The notes under the pieces are model-generated. The model was not told where the DNA came from, made no database searches, and worked only from the letters and a program-made list of their open reading frames with translations. A stretch of 64,000 nt of DNA from Mya arenaria. Taxonomy: Eukaryota > Mollusca > Bivalvia > Myida > Myidae. Positions 11,737 through 22,991 of the stretch are shown in pieces (within the stretch, counting starts at the first letter, position 1; each line of letters starts with the position of its first letter). The position numbers were made by a program, and so were the translations under genes. The stretch lies in the NCBI RefSeq assembly GCF_026914265.1, contig NC_069134.1, positions 15,779,205-15,843,204 of the forward strand, given 5' to 3'.

Positions 11737-11926
11737 TATGATGTCGACTTGCACCTTTAAGTATTACGTTGTCTTTTATCATGTCCTTCGTTACCTGTAA
11801 AATCTTTCGTAAAATTTAAACAAGCCTACCGTGCTCCACTTGCTATGTCATTTGTAAATGTTAAATCGTGTATTTTGTTTTTCTCACGGGCCATGTGGCT
11901 TATTGAACATGTATTCAAAATAAACC
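11737..11926 (+). repeat. Inverted repeat, left arm
   Basis: About 190 bp that recurs in inverted orientation at 14619-14809, about 2.7 kb away, at high identity (mostly single-base differences by eye). Markers are GATGTCGACTTGCACC and CACGGGCCATGTGGC. The arms enclose a C1q 3' fragment and two small elements but no transposase. Confidence 0.85.
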
Positions 11927-12074
11927 ATACCCAGTATATAGTTTAAAATGCTATATAGTTTTAAGATCAACCAAATTCATTTGCTAGTTTTCTAACATAG
12001 AGAAACAACAAAGTATTATATGGTATGAAAGGGATTTTTTTTTATAAAAACACAAATTTGTTTTTATTTTTTAA

Positions 12075-12500
12075 ATCGCGTTTCTTCTTAAAGAAACAGA
12101 ACCAGAGATTGTTATTGGATAAGAAAAACGCATGACGCGGACAATCTTATTAAATGTAATAATTATTATTATTATCTTAAAAAATCCAGATCTAAAATGC
12201 ATTAATTAGTATGGACAACGCATTCAGAACACATTTTTTACCAATAATGTTATATTCTTTAGAAAATAGAGTGTTTTCTTACAAACGTTGGTTGCATTTT
12301 ATTTTCACATCTAAAATGCTCCGGATTGCAACCCTGCTTTGTTTCCAATGCCGCTGTCCTCCTCCGTATGTATAAAGTGAGTTCTTGTTCAAGAATGACA
12401 CCACGTATTTTACTACCAGTGTATGACCGCTAAACCAAATGCATCCAACAAAATGCATTGGACATGTTAATTATGTGTATGTTAAAGGTTTCTTTTACAA
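12075..12500 (+). pseudogene. Solo 3' end of a C1q gene
   Basis: At 12078-12121 the sequence encodes the paralogs' C-terminal residues (RFLLKETEPEIVIG, then TAA), but there is no C1q domain upstream. The 3' flank cassette follows, with CCGGATTGCAACC near 12321. It is the stub of a further C1q copy, cut off just before the stop codon. Confidence 0.75.
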
Positions 12501-13405
12501 TGACAGGATCTTCTCGCGTGTTATAATGTTTGGTGTTTATGGAAGATAAAATACAATTACACATAATTTCTTTGGATCGAATCACCAACATACTATTTAT
12601 TCACTGACTGTATTGATGTATCATAATAGTGCCCTCAGCCTATGTCACTCGTGGACAAAAATGATCAGATTATATCAGTGGTTTATACATGCATAAAATG
12701 TGTGTTTTCCGTCCGTTATCGTGGTGTGTTAAAACGCAAAAACCCGGGCGTTATCGGTAGAAAACGTGCATTATTCAGTAAAATCACGTGCCGTTAATGA
12801 CCGACTTTTGTTTTACGTAAGCGCTTTCACGGCTCGCATCATAACAATGGCAGCTGAGCGAACTTATGCACAAAAACAAATTTCAGCATTTATAGCTGTA
12901 TACAAATATCAACTAATTAAATAAACCGCATCTAACTTACATATTTTCTTCTGAGTTGTCTTTTCCTGGCAAGCTGGTGTGTGAACTTACTAGATAGTAC
13001 TTTCTGCAGTTGTTTTGACTATTTGTTTGCTTTAAAAGCACTAAATTAAGTCTAAAACGTTCAACTCCTCCGAACTTTAGTTATTTCTGTCGATTTTATT
13101 TAGAACAAACAACTTATATGGACATGATACCATTACGTCGTAGGCAATGAACAAAGAGTTTTCAAATATTTTTTTCTCTAATGCTGAAGATGCTGAACAA
13201 ATTATCAAAAACATGTTTACAAAATTTTCAGGCTTAAATTAGTTGTCAAAACAAATAATGGTTAAAGTAGAACTATATCGGTAATTAATCGATTACACAA
13301 TAGGTATTGTGTGTAAATAATCCCAGTAATCCAATCAATTTTCAGAAAACAACACGTTACAAACGAATGAACACTCCAAAAAATGGCGTCGTAACAAAAA
13401 TGCAA
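12501..13405. other. Intergenic, nothing recognised
   Basis: AT-rich sequence with a less AT-rich patch at about 12715-12845. No gene or repeat family recognised. Confidence 0.45.
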
Positions 13406-13415
13406 CTGCCGAGTT

Positions 13416-13754
13416 CATTCGGAGCTCCTCGGCCATTTTTTTCAAAAACAACCTCGGATGTATTTGGACGGTTTACATACTCAAAAAGAGATACGTTTAA
13501 GTCGGCTGCAAGTAGATCGCGTAGTAATTTTATTTTGCAGTTAAACTTTATGTCTTTACTCTTGAAAATCTTAATTATGTTTGCAATAATACACCTCACT
13601 GGTAATCAATTTAAACTTAGATCAATTAATACAACTTTAAAACACTAAATTTAATTAACGATATAATTTTAAAAAAATACGAACTACTTCAACTGAGGTA
13701 CCGGCATACATCCGAGGTTGTTTTTGAAAAAAAATGGCCGAGAAGTTCCGAATG
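13416..13754. mobile_element. Mutator-like MITE, copy 1
   Basis: A 339-bp element with TIRs of about 45 bp, beginning CATTCGGAGCTCCTCGGCC and ending with the inverse, finishing CCGAATG. It is flanked by the 10-bp direct repeat CTGCCGAGTT (13406-13415 and 13755-13764). Long TIRs plus 8-10-bp duplications fit Mutator-like elements. A relative in opposite orientation lies at 37122-37441 and a short one at 22176-22252. A 113-codon frame at 13307-13648 overlaps the element and is not treated as a gene. Confidence 0.87.
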
Positions 13755-13945
13755 CTGCCGAGTTATGTTGCAGCCTGAATCGAGCTTAACGTAAAACCTT
13801 TTCAATGACATCACTTATGACGTCACACAAGCACCTGTTATGTTGTTTTTTTTCGAACTTACTGTATTTGAATTTTCGTGACATTTAACAGCCTTTTTAA
13901 ACACAAACGTTTCTCATGGTGTGTATTTTATGCAATAATAGCGAT

Positions 13946-14075
13946 AATACACCTTTTTTGGTCGTTACCATCTGCAAAGGCCCTTTAAATAGTTTACAAC
14001 CCTCGTGCTACGCACTCGGGCTGTAAGCCATTTTGTGGGCCTTTGCAGATGGTAACGTCCTCAAAAAGGTGTATT
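13946..14075. mobile_element. Foldback element
   Basis: About 130 bp made of two inverted arms (AATACACCTTTTTT and GTTACCATCTGCAAAGGCCC, then their inverse) around a small inner palindrome, CTCGTGCTACGCACTCGGG. It would fold into a long hairpin. No coding capacity. Confidence 0.8.
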
Positions 14076-14618
14076 AACCCTTTTATGCATATACAACAAG
14101 CTCAAAACTCTGAGCTGAAAAACTGAGGACTATTCACACCCTTTTCGGTTCCATAGGTCATTATATTACTATACTCATACATGTTAGCAGGTCCTTAGCC
14201 TGCTTTAAGCGCTTTGATGTTAGATGTAAAAGTAGTATGCATTTAGAGTAGTAATGGTTATAAGGTTGTTAGTACGTACTAACACAGGTATGTGGTTTGA
14301 TGCGACACAGTCCCAATATTTATGCAAAAAACTACAGAAACAAGCTCAGTAGCAAAAAGTTTAAACATAAACGCGGTTTATTGGCACTGGGTAAACGCCA
14401 AAGACATAGAACATAAAATCACAAACATGAAACATAGAAGAACGGCACAAAACTCCACAAACAGCACAGTGCATACATACTATGTATAAAAAATAGGTAT
14501 GTTTATCAAGAATTGTTAGGTACCAAAACCATTTAATTTGAAAGAGTACATACTAATGATCTGAATAAAAAAATGTCAAGTTAGAGCCGATTAAGGATAA
14601 TTTAAGCATAGAGAGAGA

Positions 14619-14809
14619 TGGTTTATTTTGAATACATGTTCAATAAGCCACATGGCCCGTGAGAAAAACAAAATACACGATTTAACATTTACAAATGACA
14701 TAGCAAGTGGAGCACGTAAGGCTTGTTTAAATTTTACTATAGATTTTACAGCTAACGAAGGACATGGTAAGAGACAACGTAATACTTAAAGGTGCAAGTC
14801 GACATCATA
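14619..14809 (-). repeat. Inverted repeat, right arm
   Basis: The inverse of 11737-11926. It starts TGGTTTATTTTGAATACATG and ends near AAGTCGACATCATAT. Neither arm is bounded by an obvious target duplication. Confidence 0.85.
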
Positions 14810-15660
14810 TAAAAGTATTATAAAGAACGAATTACAATCACACAAATAACTGATAAAACGAGAAAATGATATATTATAATTTCATTCAAAACATTTTGGT
14901 TTGATACCTTACGCCAAATAAGCATTTAATTGCATATTCAATACCATCCATTTTTCCCCGGGGTTTAACGAGTTCTCCGGGTGAATTTCCAGGGAATAAA
15001 CCTCTTCAAATCCAATAACTCAGATTCTATCTACCTATCTAGTTTCCCGGCCACAGCCGAAAAGAAAACACAGATATATTTTGATTCAGTGCGCATTCAT
15101 TTTGAAACTTTTATAAATACTCATAAGAGCGCTACATTAAGCAAGCTACTTGATATGCAGAATGAGCAGCTATTAGAACAGATTGGTATAATGTTAAGAA
15201 GGTCGTTGAACATCGCAGTTCTTACAGCGCAGGGGTTGATACGCCCGTGCGCGCATTTATTCGTCAAATGTTTAAAATGACGATGTGTCGATGGTAGATT
15301 CCAATTGACGGTAATTAAAGTCTGCTGGTCGAGCGGCATACAGATAAAAACAAGTTTGAACGTGCCCAAAATTGCCATCTGTTACCTTTACATGTTGCAC
15401 AACAATAACAGGTTATCTAGCATCACCTTTCATGTCTCTATCTTAAAATTAAATGATTAATGGAGTTTTAAATGCATGCTTGTATTTCTTTCGTATTTTT
15501 TTTCCTAAGAAGAAGCATTGTTATAAAATACAATGGAATAGGTCCTAAGGCATTGAATTATTGAAGAGTGTCTGGAATTGAGTCTGTGCAAAACAATATT
15601 TTCTGTGTAATATAGTGCAAAAAAAACCCAGAAAGTTAAGCTTTATATTTCGCATCGTCT
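14810..15660. other. Intergenic, no gene recognised
   Basis: AT-rich. A 99-codon open frame at 14981-15280 has no signal peptide, no known motif and no conserved counterpart in the paralogous blocks. Homology to the region upstream of C1q gene C begins near 15666. Confidence 0.5.
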
Positions 15661-16047
15661 ATGAGACAATAATCTAGATTGAGTTTTTTAATGGCATTGA
15701 TTAATGGATTTGTGAAGAAAAAGTTTGTTTACATTCAGAATTTTGAGTTTCTGGTTTAGTTAAATTTAGCGCAGTTAAATTGATCACTTGAGCGCATCCT
15801 TCAAAATATTAAATGTCATAATAAGGACAAATGCCAACATATATTCCAATACAAACATTTAAGAAATATGAGCAATGATATACAATAAGTTATTGATGAC
15901 TATTTGAATATGCTGAAACACATTCATCCCTGTGTGTACTTTACTGACATTTTAGAAAAATAGATGTATGTATAACTTGGTGTCACCAAGTTGTTGATTA
16001 AGACTTTACCGTGGAATCAAACGCATGCGGCCAATCCTCTGTTTTAT

Positions 16048-16144
16048 CTGTCATTCGAATGACCTGAATTCTTTAAGCGCCATCTACTTATATATATTAT
16101 ATTACACAGAGACGACCACTCAGAACAGATATTAAGGCAGGGCA
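16048..16144 (+). promoter_or_regulatory. Conserved 5' flank / putative core promoter of C1q gene B
   Basis: Very similar to the flank of gene C (CATTCGAATGACC, GAATTCT, CATCTACT, a TATATATATTA tract, then CACAGAGACGA and CACTCAGAACAGAT). The TA-rich tract about 30 bases before CACAGAGACGA could act as a TATA box. Homology with gene C extends farther upstream, to about 15666. Confidence 0.55.
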
Positions 16145-16972
16145 ATGAAAAGACTCATGATTTCAGTGATTCTAGTAGCTTTTCTATTTAACTGTGGTGT
16201 TGACGCAAGGGAGATCGAGGACGCTATCATTGCAAACCTTATTGAGCGCCTCGATGCAAAGGATGCCATCATTGAAGAACTTGTTGGAAGAGTCGAACGC
16301 CTTGAGAAAACAAATATGAAACAGGCCGAGATAAATGTAGACTTAGAACGAAGACTGCAACAACTGACTATTTCGACGCAACAGAAAGACTCCCAGAAAA
16401 ATACAATCACTGAATCTGACAAGCAAAATGACTCGCTTCAAGCGCAAAATGAAACAGACAGAGGAGGCGATGACAATATGGAATACACTAGCGGGATAGT
16501 TCATAAACACAAACGTGTATCTATTGATGATCCTTACATTTCAAGATACAGGCGACACGCTAATACAAGAGCAATAGCTTTTTTCGCGACGCTAACCAAT
16601 GACTCCGAACACCTCGGTGCTGGTGAAAATATTAACTTCGACAATGCCATAACAAACGTTGGAAGCGCTTATCACCAAGGAGTCTTTATAGCGCCCATCA
16701 ACGGTATCTATGTGTTTTCCGCAACGTTATTTTCCTATCCGAATACTGCTGATCGCTTAAAATGGATGAAAAATGGTCAGATGCTTTGCCAACTGTACGT
16801 GCACAATTCAGGCTACGATACCTCCGGCAGCACGATTGTGGTTGAACTGAACACCGGTGATGACATTTCCATTCAAAATATCGATGCCGACACCAAAATT
16901 CTTGGGCATCACTACACATTTTTCTCCGGATTTCTTCTTAAGGAAACAGAAGCCGGGAGTGTTATCGGATAA
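16145..16972 (+). CDS. Secreted coiled-coil C1q-domain protein B
   Basis: A single-exon frame of 275 residues. It has a signal peptide (MKRLMISVILVAFLFNCGVD plus A), a heptad coiled coil at about 22-75, and a polar linker. RYRR at 134-137 is a furin-type site. The C1q domain runs from about 140 to 268, with AIAFFA, GVFIAPINGIYVFSA, WMKNGQ, STIVVELNTGDDI and YTFFSGFLL. Against A it lacks two residues in the loop before QGVF (SAYHQG versus SAYNNHQG). It is closer to C than to A over both gene and flanks. The predicted role is a secreted, coiled-coil-trimerised recognition protein, which is family inference. The ATG starts a complete signal peptide. Confidence 0.92.
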   Translation: MKRLMISVILVAFLFNCGVDAREIEDAIIANLIERLDAKDAIIEELVGRVERLEKTNMKQAEINVDLERRLQQLTISTQQKDSQKNTITESDKQNDSLQAQNETDRGGDDNMEYTSGIVHKHKRVSIDDPYISRYRRHANTRAIAFFATLTNDSEHLGAGENINFDNAITNVGSAYHQGVFIAPINGIYVFSATLFSYPNTADRLKWMKNGQMLCQLYVHNSGYDTSGSTIVVELNTGDDISIQNIDADTKILGHHYTFFSGFLLKETEAGSVIG

Positions 16973-17350
16973 GAAATAACGTGAAGTGGACAATAGTGTT
17001 TCCTTTTGTTAATATTAATAGTTTTGTTTTCTCTTTTCCATATCTTGAATTTATTCATTTGTGTGGACAACCAATGAACAGATTCATTTACCAATGATGT
17101 AATATCCTTTAGAAAATAAAATTCCGCGATTCTTCCTGCCTTTTTTCAACATTTTGCCTGGAAGGATTTTCTTACAAATGATGATTACATTTGAATTTTA
17201 CATGCACCGGATTGAAACATTGGGTTCTTACCCATTGCCACTACTCTATTCGTAGACAAAAAAGATTCGCGGTTATTATTGTTTATAACAGGAATGCTTT
17301 GGCCTGAAAAAGCATACAATGATAATAGTAAATCATTGATATTGATATAC
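16973..17350 (+). repeat. 3' flank cassette of C1q gene B
   Basis: Aligns with the flank of C from the stop codon through GACTATCAGACGT, and more loosely with A. An AATAAA lies near 17115. The site where copy C carries a LINE is uninterrupted here (CAGACGTTAAAGTGAGATGG at about 17356-17375). Confidence 0.75.
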
Positions 17351-17668
17351 GACTATCAGACGTTAAAGTGAGATGGCATTTAACCATTGTTATACCACTA
17401 TACCCCAAGCAGAGCTATTAAAAGAGTGTATTCTTACGGTTAAAAGCGGACAGTGCACGAGAATTTCGAGTATTTCCACTAGCCGATACATTGTATTTAA
17501 AAGGGCCATGATTATAATCTAATGATTATCTTTCAGAAAAATGTTTCTTTTTACATGTATATATTTATAAATCCGTATTTATTTATTAATGCATTTATTT
17601 GCCCACTAACATATGCAATACACTTATCGTCGTATAAGTCAGATACAGTTACTCCTTTTTTATTCAAA

Positions 17669-17793
17669 AGTGTCCTCTTACAGACGTAAGAAACTGTTTC
17701 CCAGGACGAACACCAATTTTATCCTCGGTTTCGCCTCGGACAAAATTGGTGTTCGTCCTAGCGAAGCGGCTTCTCACTCTGTAAAAGGACACC
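17669..17793. mobile_element. Foldback element
   Basis: About 125 bp of near-perfect inverted arms. The inner stem is AGGACGAACACCAATTTTAT and its inverse around TCGGTTTCGCCTC. The outer arms, GTGTCCTCTTACAGA and its inverse, are looser. No coding capacity. Confidence 0.8.
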
Positions 17794-18589
17794 TCTAGAA
17801 GAAATATTCGTACTGTATCTATTACATATTCCATGATCCATTTATCTATCAGTGTCCGGCCTCAATTGCACAATATCCGTTAACACAGTCACTACAGGGT
17901 AACTGGTGGATAGTTTCGTTTAAATGATATCGTGTTATGCCACTGAAGAAACAGGTTTTAGAGAAGTTGATATGACCTGTGTCTTGTGGTAATGAGACAT
18001 CGATATAAAATTTCTTTGTAGGAACAAAAAATGCGTGTATGCCAGAAATAATTGTTGCAATGTTTTATTGTGCCAGCTTAAAGTGTAAATGTGCTTTATT
18101 TGAGATGTGTCATTATTTCGATGAATAAATAAAGCTGTATTTGTTAAGAACATATGTAATAAGAAATATATGTTCTAGTCTGCAGCTTATAAAGCACACA
18201 TTTCTAAATGTTACTATACGATAATTCTATATCATGACTGGTGTATTACATAGTCAAAATGTCATAAAAACCTTATATATATATAATAGTTTTAATACAA
18301 TTATTCATGAAAAATGTATTTGGTACCGGTTTGTAAATGGTGACCTTAAAAAGGTATTACGTCGAGGTAATAGAATACATAGAATACCGGTAGTAAATTT
18401 TATCAATTCCGTAATATGTTGTGCAACACATGTTTTGAGCTGATCATTTCTGTTTGTTTAACTCCAGTCATTCCATTTCACTGTAAATGAATCAAAAGGT
18501 AGAAACGGAAAATGTACAAGTAGTTTTAACACTCTCGTTAACCTGTATAGCGTCATGTATACATGTATAATAAAACATTTTATTATATG

Positions 18590-20280
18590 CCTATCAAAAT
18601 ACTTTTCCATATCCAACAGTGAAAATATAGCACGCCATATTGAAAAATCCGTAACATGATACTGTCGTTTTCTGATTCCGTATCATGCGAGTACCGTGTG
18701 TAGTCTCGGAACTACTTTCGCGTTGCTAAAAATAGCGTGACAAAAAAAAATGGTAGAACCTGTCAACTTTTAAATAAATTATCTAACTTTACTCACGCTA
18801 CAGAAGCATGTAAATATTCAGGAACATGGTTCTTTAAACAAACATGAGGATAAGCACGAAGCAGAGAACACTTCCAATCTATCTAGACAGCTACTTCAGT
18901 GAATTAGTTGTTTGCCATTTCGAAGTTCATAAATTGTTGCATTATCCATGATTATTATCATAAATATGAGCAGCTCGCCAATACAAAGAAGAAAGCGCGA
19001 TTGACTCATGAACTCTCCTCAATTCTGCATATTATGATCGTCAAAAAATCCCACAAGTATTTACTTTGTTAAAAATGGCCGCGTTACGTCAACAGGAAAT
19101 GACGATTAGGGTATACTCGTAAAATAAGTACCGTTTTTGTGTGTGTTTTTTTGTGCTGTGACATTTAATAATTGTTTTCATATAAGCAATTTTTAATTTT
19201 TCTAAAACATAAAATATTGTGTTCTTATTTTGCTCAATAAAGTGAATTCTGTAAGTTCTGACTTCGTTTCGCTGTAGTAGCCTCCCTTGACTTTAATACA
19301 CAAAACTAAGTTATGTAATGTTCTTGCAATCATATAGTCCGGAGCGCGGAAAATAAACATTCCTGTTTTAGTGTATTTAATATTTAAGTCATGGTTTTAG
19401 TATTAAATGTCTAAACTTAGCTGTTTAATCATATATTGATACAAAAGAGGTTGTATTCTTAATAGTTTACTACTTTTCGTAAAATTAATTAACTTGACAC
19501 CCCTAGTCTGTAATGTAAGTTATATATAATGGTTTCACCCATAGGGTTTGTTAAAATGGATCATTCCATTTTGGTCACGTGATGTTAGGGTATAAAAGCA
19601 GTGAAATACATAGAAATGGTTAGTTCGTGTCTCGACGCCGATAAAAGAACGATAATATTAAGGGAATCTCTGAAGTAACTTTTTGTACTGTTTAGGGCGG
19701 GTTTTGAACTATTGGAGGCTAGAAGAATTAAAGTGAAGCATTGCGCTACAGCTTCTAGTTTCCATGTTCGGACATCCGTGTGGTTTCTTTTTGGCCTCTT
19801 AGTAAGCATGAATCATTGCGATACAGACGTAACAGGGTCAGTGGTTTGATTCCCCGTACAAGCTATACAATTAGGACTGCGGGTTTCACAGATATATTGT
19901 GAGATTAGTTTATAAGCTTTTTGTATGCTGGTCCTGTAAAAGTTATAGCATAGGTGTTGTAGTGTTTCTGTTTGTGTGTTCTTGGTTTTGGGATAATTAA
20001 ACATCGATTCTTGAACCATAATAATCAATTCCAATCATTTGGTTTTGTAAGCAATCGTTGTTAAACGCGTGTAAATATTACTGGTTTCATACTTAATTTT
20101 TGGGTCAATGCAGTTCGCGAATAGGTTAGAAGTTTAATTTAAGGTAGCGTGTCCGAGCTAGCTAGGGAAGGAACGTTACAGTAACACATTCGAATTCATA
20201 CGTGCATTTGACAGAATTTAAATCAAATTGAAACCGAAAAATAAAAAGGAATAGTTAAATAGGCAGGTATATAATAAATG
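18590..20280. other. Insert unique to this copy, possible tRNA-like SINE remnant
   Basis: Absent from the AGL-side copy. Around 19800-19860 there is a B-box-like GGTTTGATTCCCC some 50 bases after AGTAAGCATGA, reminiscent of a tRNA-derived SINE head. No tRNA cloverleaf can be drawn. Nothing else recognised. Confidence 0.35.
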
Positions 20281-20284
20281 GAAT

Positions 20285-20404
20285 ATTATGATAGGACGCT
20301 TTTCTGTCTCGTTCGGTGAGTAAACATGTATCCGTCTCGACCTGCGGTGTTTACACACCGAACTAGACGTGATACAGGTCACCAGAAAAGCGTCCTATCA
20401 TAAT
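20285..20404. mobile_element. Foldback element
   Basis: 120 bp. ATTATGATAGGACGCTTTTC at one end is repeated as the exact inverse at the other end, and the middle forms a weaker stem. No coding capacity. Confidence 0.8.
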
Positions 20405-20704
20405 GTCCCTATAAATGATGCAATGTAAGGTCTGAACAAATCTAATATTCATTTCCACAAATTGGAGTGCTTTCATTTGCCTTTAATATTGGTTTGCCTG
20501 TTGTGTCTGTATATTTTGCATACATGTTTAGCCCGTATCAATTATTAAGCTGCAAGATAGGAAAAGTAATGCTTTTCTCTGAGAATGAGGAATGTATTAA
20601 CATTATTGAAAATGTACCAGGTTGCGCCATATTACTCCCATTACAAAATTTACGATAAGAAATCTAAACTTAAATTTTCATTAGGACTAAAATCTGAACT
20701 GTAT

Positions 20705-20771
20705 ACAACAACAACAACAACAACAAGTACAACAACAACAACAAGTACAACAACAACAAGTACAACAACAT
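20705..20771. repeat. (ACA)n microsatellite with AGT interruptions
   Basis: Short runs of CAA repeats interrupted by AAGTAC. It creates a Thr-rich frame on the + strand and a Val-rich frame on the - strand that are not genes. Confidence 0.95.
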
Positions 20772-21082
20772 AAGTAACACATACCAACATGACTATAGAA
20801 ATAAGATGACTGAAAATATTGTGCACGTGAAAGAACACAACCTTGGAATAAAAGGTAGGATAGCATTCTTGTTTTACTAAAAAGGAGCAGTTAAACATTT
20901 GTACCAAAGTGACCATCCCTAATTATGTCGTTGCATCATCGTGCAAATTATGCATATTGTGAAAGTTGTTATTTTTTAAACCATTAAGAGCATACTGAAT
21001 CACTGAAATCTTTAATATATAAATGTCATGTACTCCAAGTTGAATATTTGCATTTGTTGTGAAAATTTATATAAAAAAACTA

Positions 21083-21250
21083 TTAACCTAAAGGGATTAG
21101 ATGCAAGATGATCTCAAAAGCGGCAAATACATTATTTCCACAAAACGAGCCTAGCATTATCAATATGAGCTAGTCTGAGGCCGATAATATATCATTTTAC
21201 ATGATCAAATATATATATATTGTCGCTGTTTCAGCTGAGTTTATTTTTTC
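21083..21250. mobile_element. Decayed TTAA-type element copy
   Basis: TTAACCTAAAGGGATTAGATG followed by GGCAAATACA, AAAACGAGCC and GAGGCCGA parallels the first part of the element at 5504-5946 with many changes. The right end is not clear. Confidence 0.55.
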
Positions 21251-21259
21251 GTCACGGCA

Positions 21260-22170
21260 GTGAATAGATCTTATTTTCTACTAATGTACGACTTGTCTAC
21301 TTATCATCCAAACACTCAATGAGGTTAAAATCTTCAAGTCACTTTATTTTATAGTAGAATCTGGGATTAATAATCCTACTCCCAGGCAGAATCATAAATC
21401 GGTCAGGTTTGTACTAAGTATATTTTTCAGGTGAAACTAAAAAACATTCTGAAACCTTCGTTCATAGCATATACATGTGTAGATATAAACACGCATGTAT
21501 TCCATACTCGTAAATGGTGCAACAGATTCCTCCAGCAAAAGAAAGAGTAGCTAAATTTGACGCACGAATATAGACAAATTTCATTCTCGTTTCGTCCATT
21601 ATCAAAACAGATCAGTCTACGATATGTCGCCCGACACTGACTTAAATTCAACACAAGTATAGTTGTTAAAGGGATGGGCACAATGTAACCCTAACGTTTC
21701 TCAAAGGCTTGGAAAACACTATTAGAAACTTATTAAAGCCTCTCACCAGTCCTTCCTGTCTCCTGTCTCCTTGTCAATCCCTCCTTTATCCTGTTGGATT
21801 TAACAGTTAGTGCGTTCTTATTGTAGGCTTATAGGAATGGTTTTTATAATCTTTCAAGATCAAGAAGAAATAAAAATTCAAGTTTATATTTAGAAATTGA
21901 AATTACTATTCTTTTTCAAACAAATCATCTAAAAGCCTCCTTTTTCATAATTAATACATTTCATCTAGATTCTATTTTCAATATAACATTTCTTTTGTAC
22001 ATACCTGAACAAACCTAAAAGCGGGTGCCTTTTTCTGTTTCATACTTAAGCTGTTGAACAGTTGTTATTTTTTTACCATATAATATATTCTACTTCATAA
22101 ATACGTTACCTAATAGTTTATATAGCTTTGTAACAAAATTATTAGTTGTAGGTAACCATCGTCGTTAGTT
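21260..22170. other. Intergenic, nothing recognised
   Basis: AT-rich sequence with only short, unrecognised open frames. Confidence 0.5.
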
Positions 22171-22175
22171 GCTTC

Positions 22176-22252
22176 ATCATTCGGAACTCCTCGGCTATTT
22201 TTTATCGAAAACAACGGTGTTTTCGATTAAAATGGCCGAGGAGCTCCGATTG
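22176..22252. mobile_element. Mutator-like MITE, short copy
   Basis: A 77-bp element consisting almost only of the two TIRs (CATTCGGAACTCCTCGGC and the inverse GCCGAGGAGCTCCGA). It is flanked by GTTGCTTC at 22168-22175 and 22253-22260. It is probably an internal-deletion derivative of the family at 13416 and 37122. Confidence 0.8.
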
Positions 22253-22991
22253 GTTGCTTCCCTTTGCTTTTTGTAACGCCGATACAGTTAATACACATAT
22301 ATATTTCAGAATGACTTGTAGGTATTAAAGATGTTTCTGTAGTCTCTTGTGATAATAAGATAGCAGAAATTAGAATAATATTAAACGCGACATTCGATTC
22401 ATTTCGTCATTGTTGGCGCCGCACTGAAGTGCGCGCCTATTATGGAATGGGAATTTATTTTAGTTAGTGGTAGGAGCGGTTTTTAAGTCGGTTGACAGTT
22501 GGGTTTTACTGTTATTTTATAATGATTAAAAAATGCAAATGGGTGGCGATTGCATGGGTATTAAAAATGCTATTTATGGTTGAATAGATTTTATTACGAT
22601 TGTCCCCGAGTTGTAACACATACCGGATGTTGCTATTTTTAGAACCAGAAGGTATTTCGCCGCTATTCATAGGTCAATAATGGAATTTCTACATCGTAGT
22701 AGTTGGAAACTCGGGTGATGTTTTTATCATGAATATACGTTTAAAATAAGTAAACACTAAAAGTGCACACTGACAGTTGATTACGATACACCTAACAATT
22801 TGAGTCATTACAGTAAAACATGGATTATAAGTGAATTAAACGCGTAGGAGAAGATTTTCTGTCGAAAAAACGAATGTCAACAATCGGCATGGAACTGGGA
22901 TATTCGTATCAAAGGGCTATGTATGTAAGTATCTTTGAGTAGTTTTGTACGTTGATGTGTTCAAAAATGTTTGTTTTTTAATTTATCTTTG

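Larger units (their letters stand above)
17930..20645 (+). repeat. Segmental duplication, C1q-side copy of AGL downstream DNA
   Basis: 17.93-18.40 kb matches the AGL 3' UTR and flank (1650-2090), 18.42-18.58 matches 4135-4310, and 20.42-20.65 matches 4335-4560, all in the same order. The AATAAA of the AGL 3' UTR is preserved near 18123. About 1.8 kb between 18.59 and 20.42 kb is unique to this copy. The block is joined directly to the 3' flank of C1q gene B. Confidence 0.75.

Noticed and set aside
13307-13648. 113-codon open frame as a gene
   Set aside because: It overlaps the Mutator-like MITE and part of it is TIR sequence.
14981-15280. 99-codon open frame as a gene
   Set aside because: No motif, leader or conservation in the paralogous blocks. 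Such frames are expected by chance.
19800-19865. tRNA gene
   Set aside because: Only a B-box-like word. No acceptor or anticodon stem can be drawn, so at most a SINE remnant.
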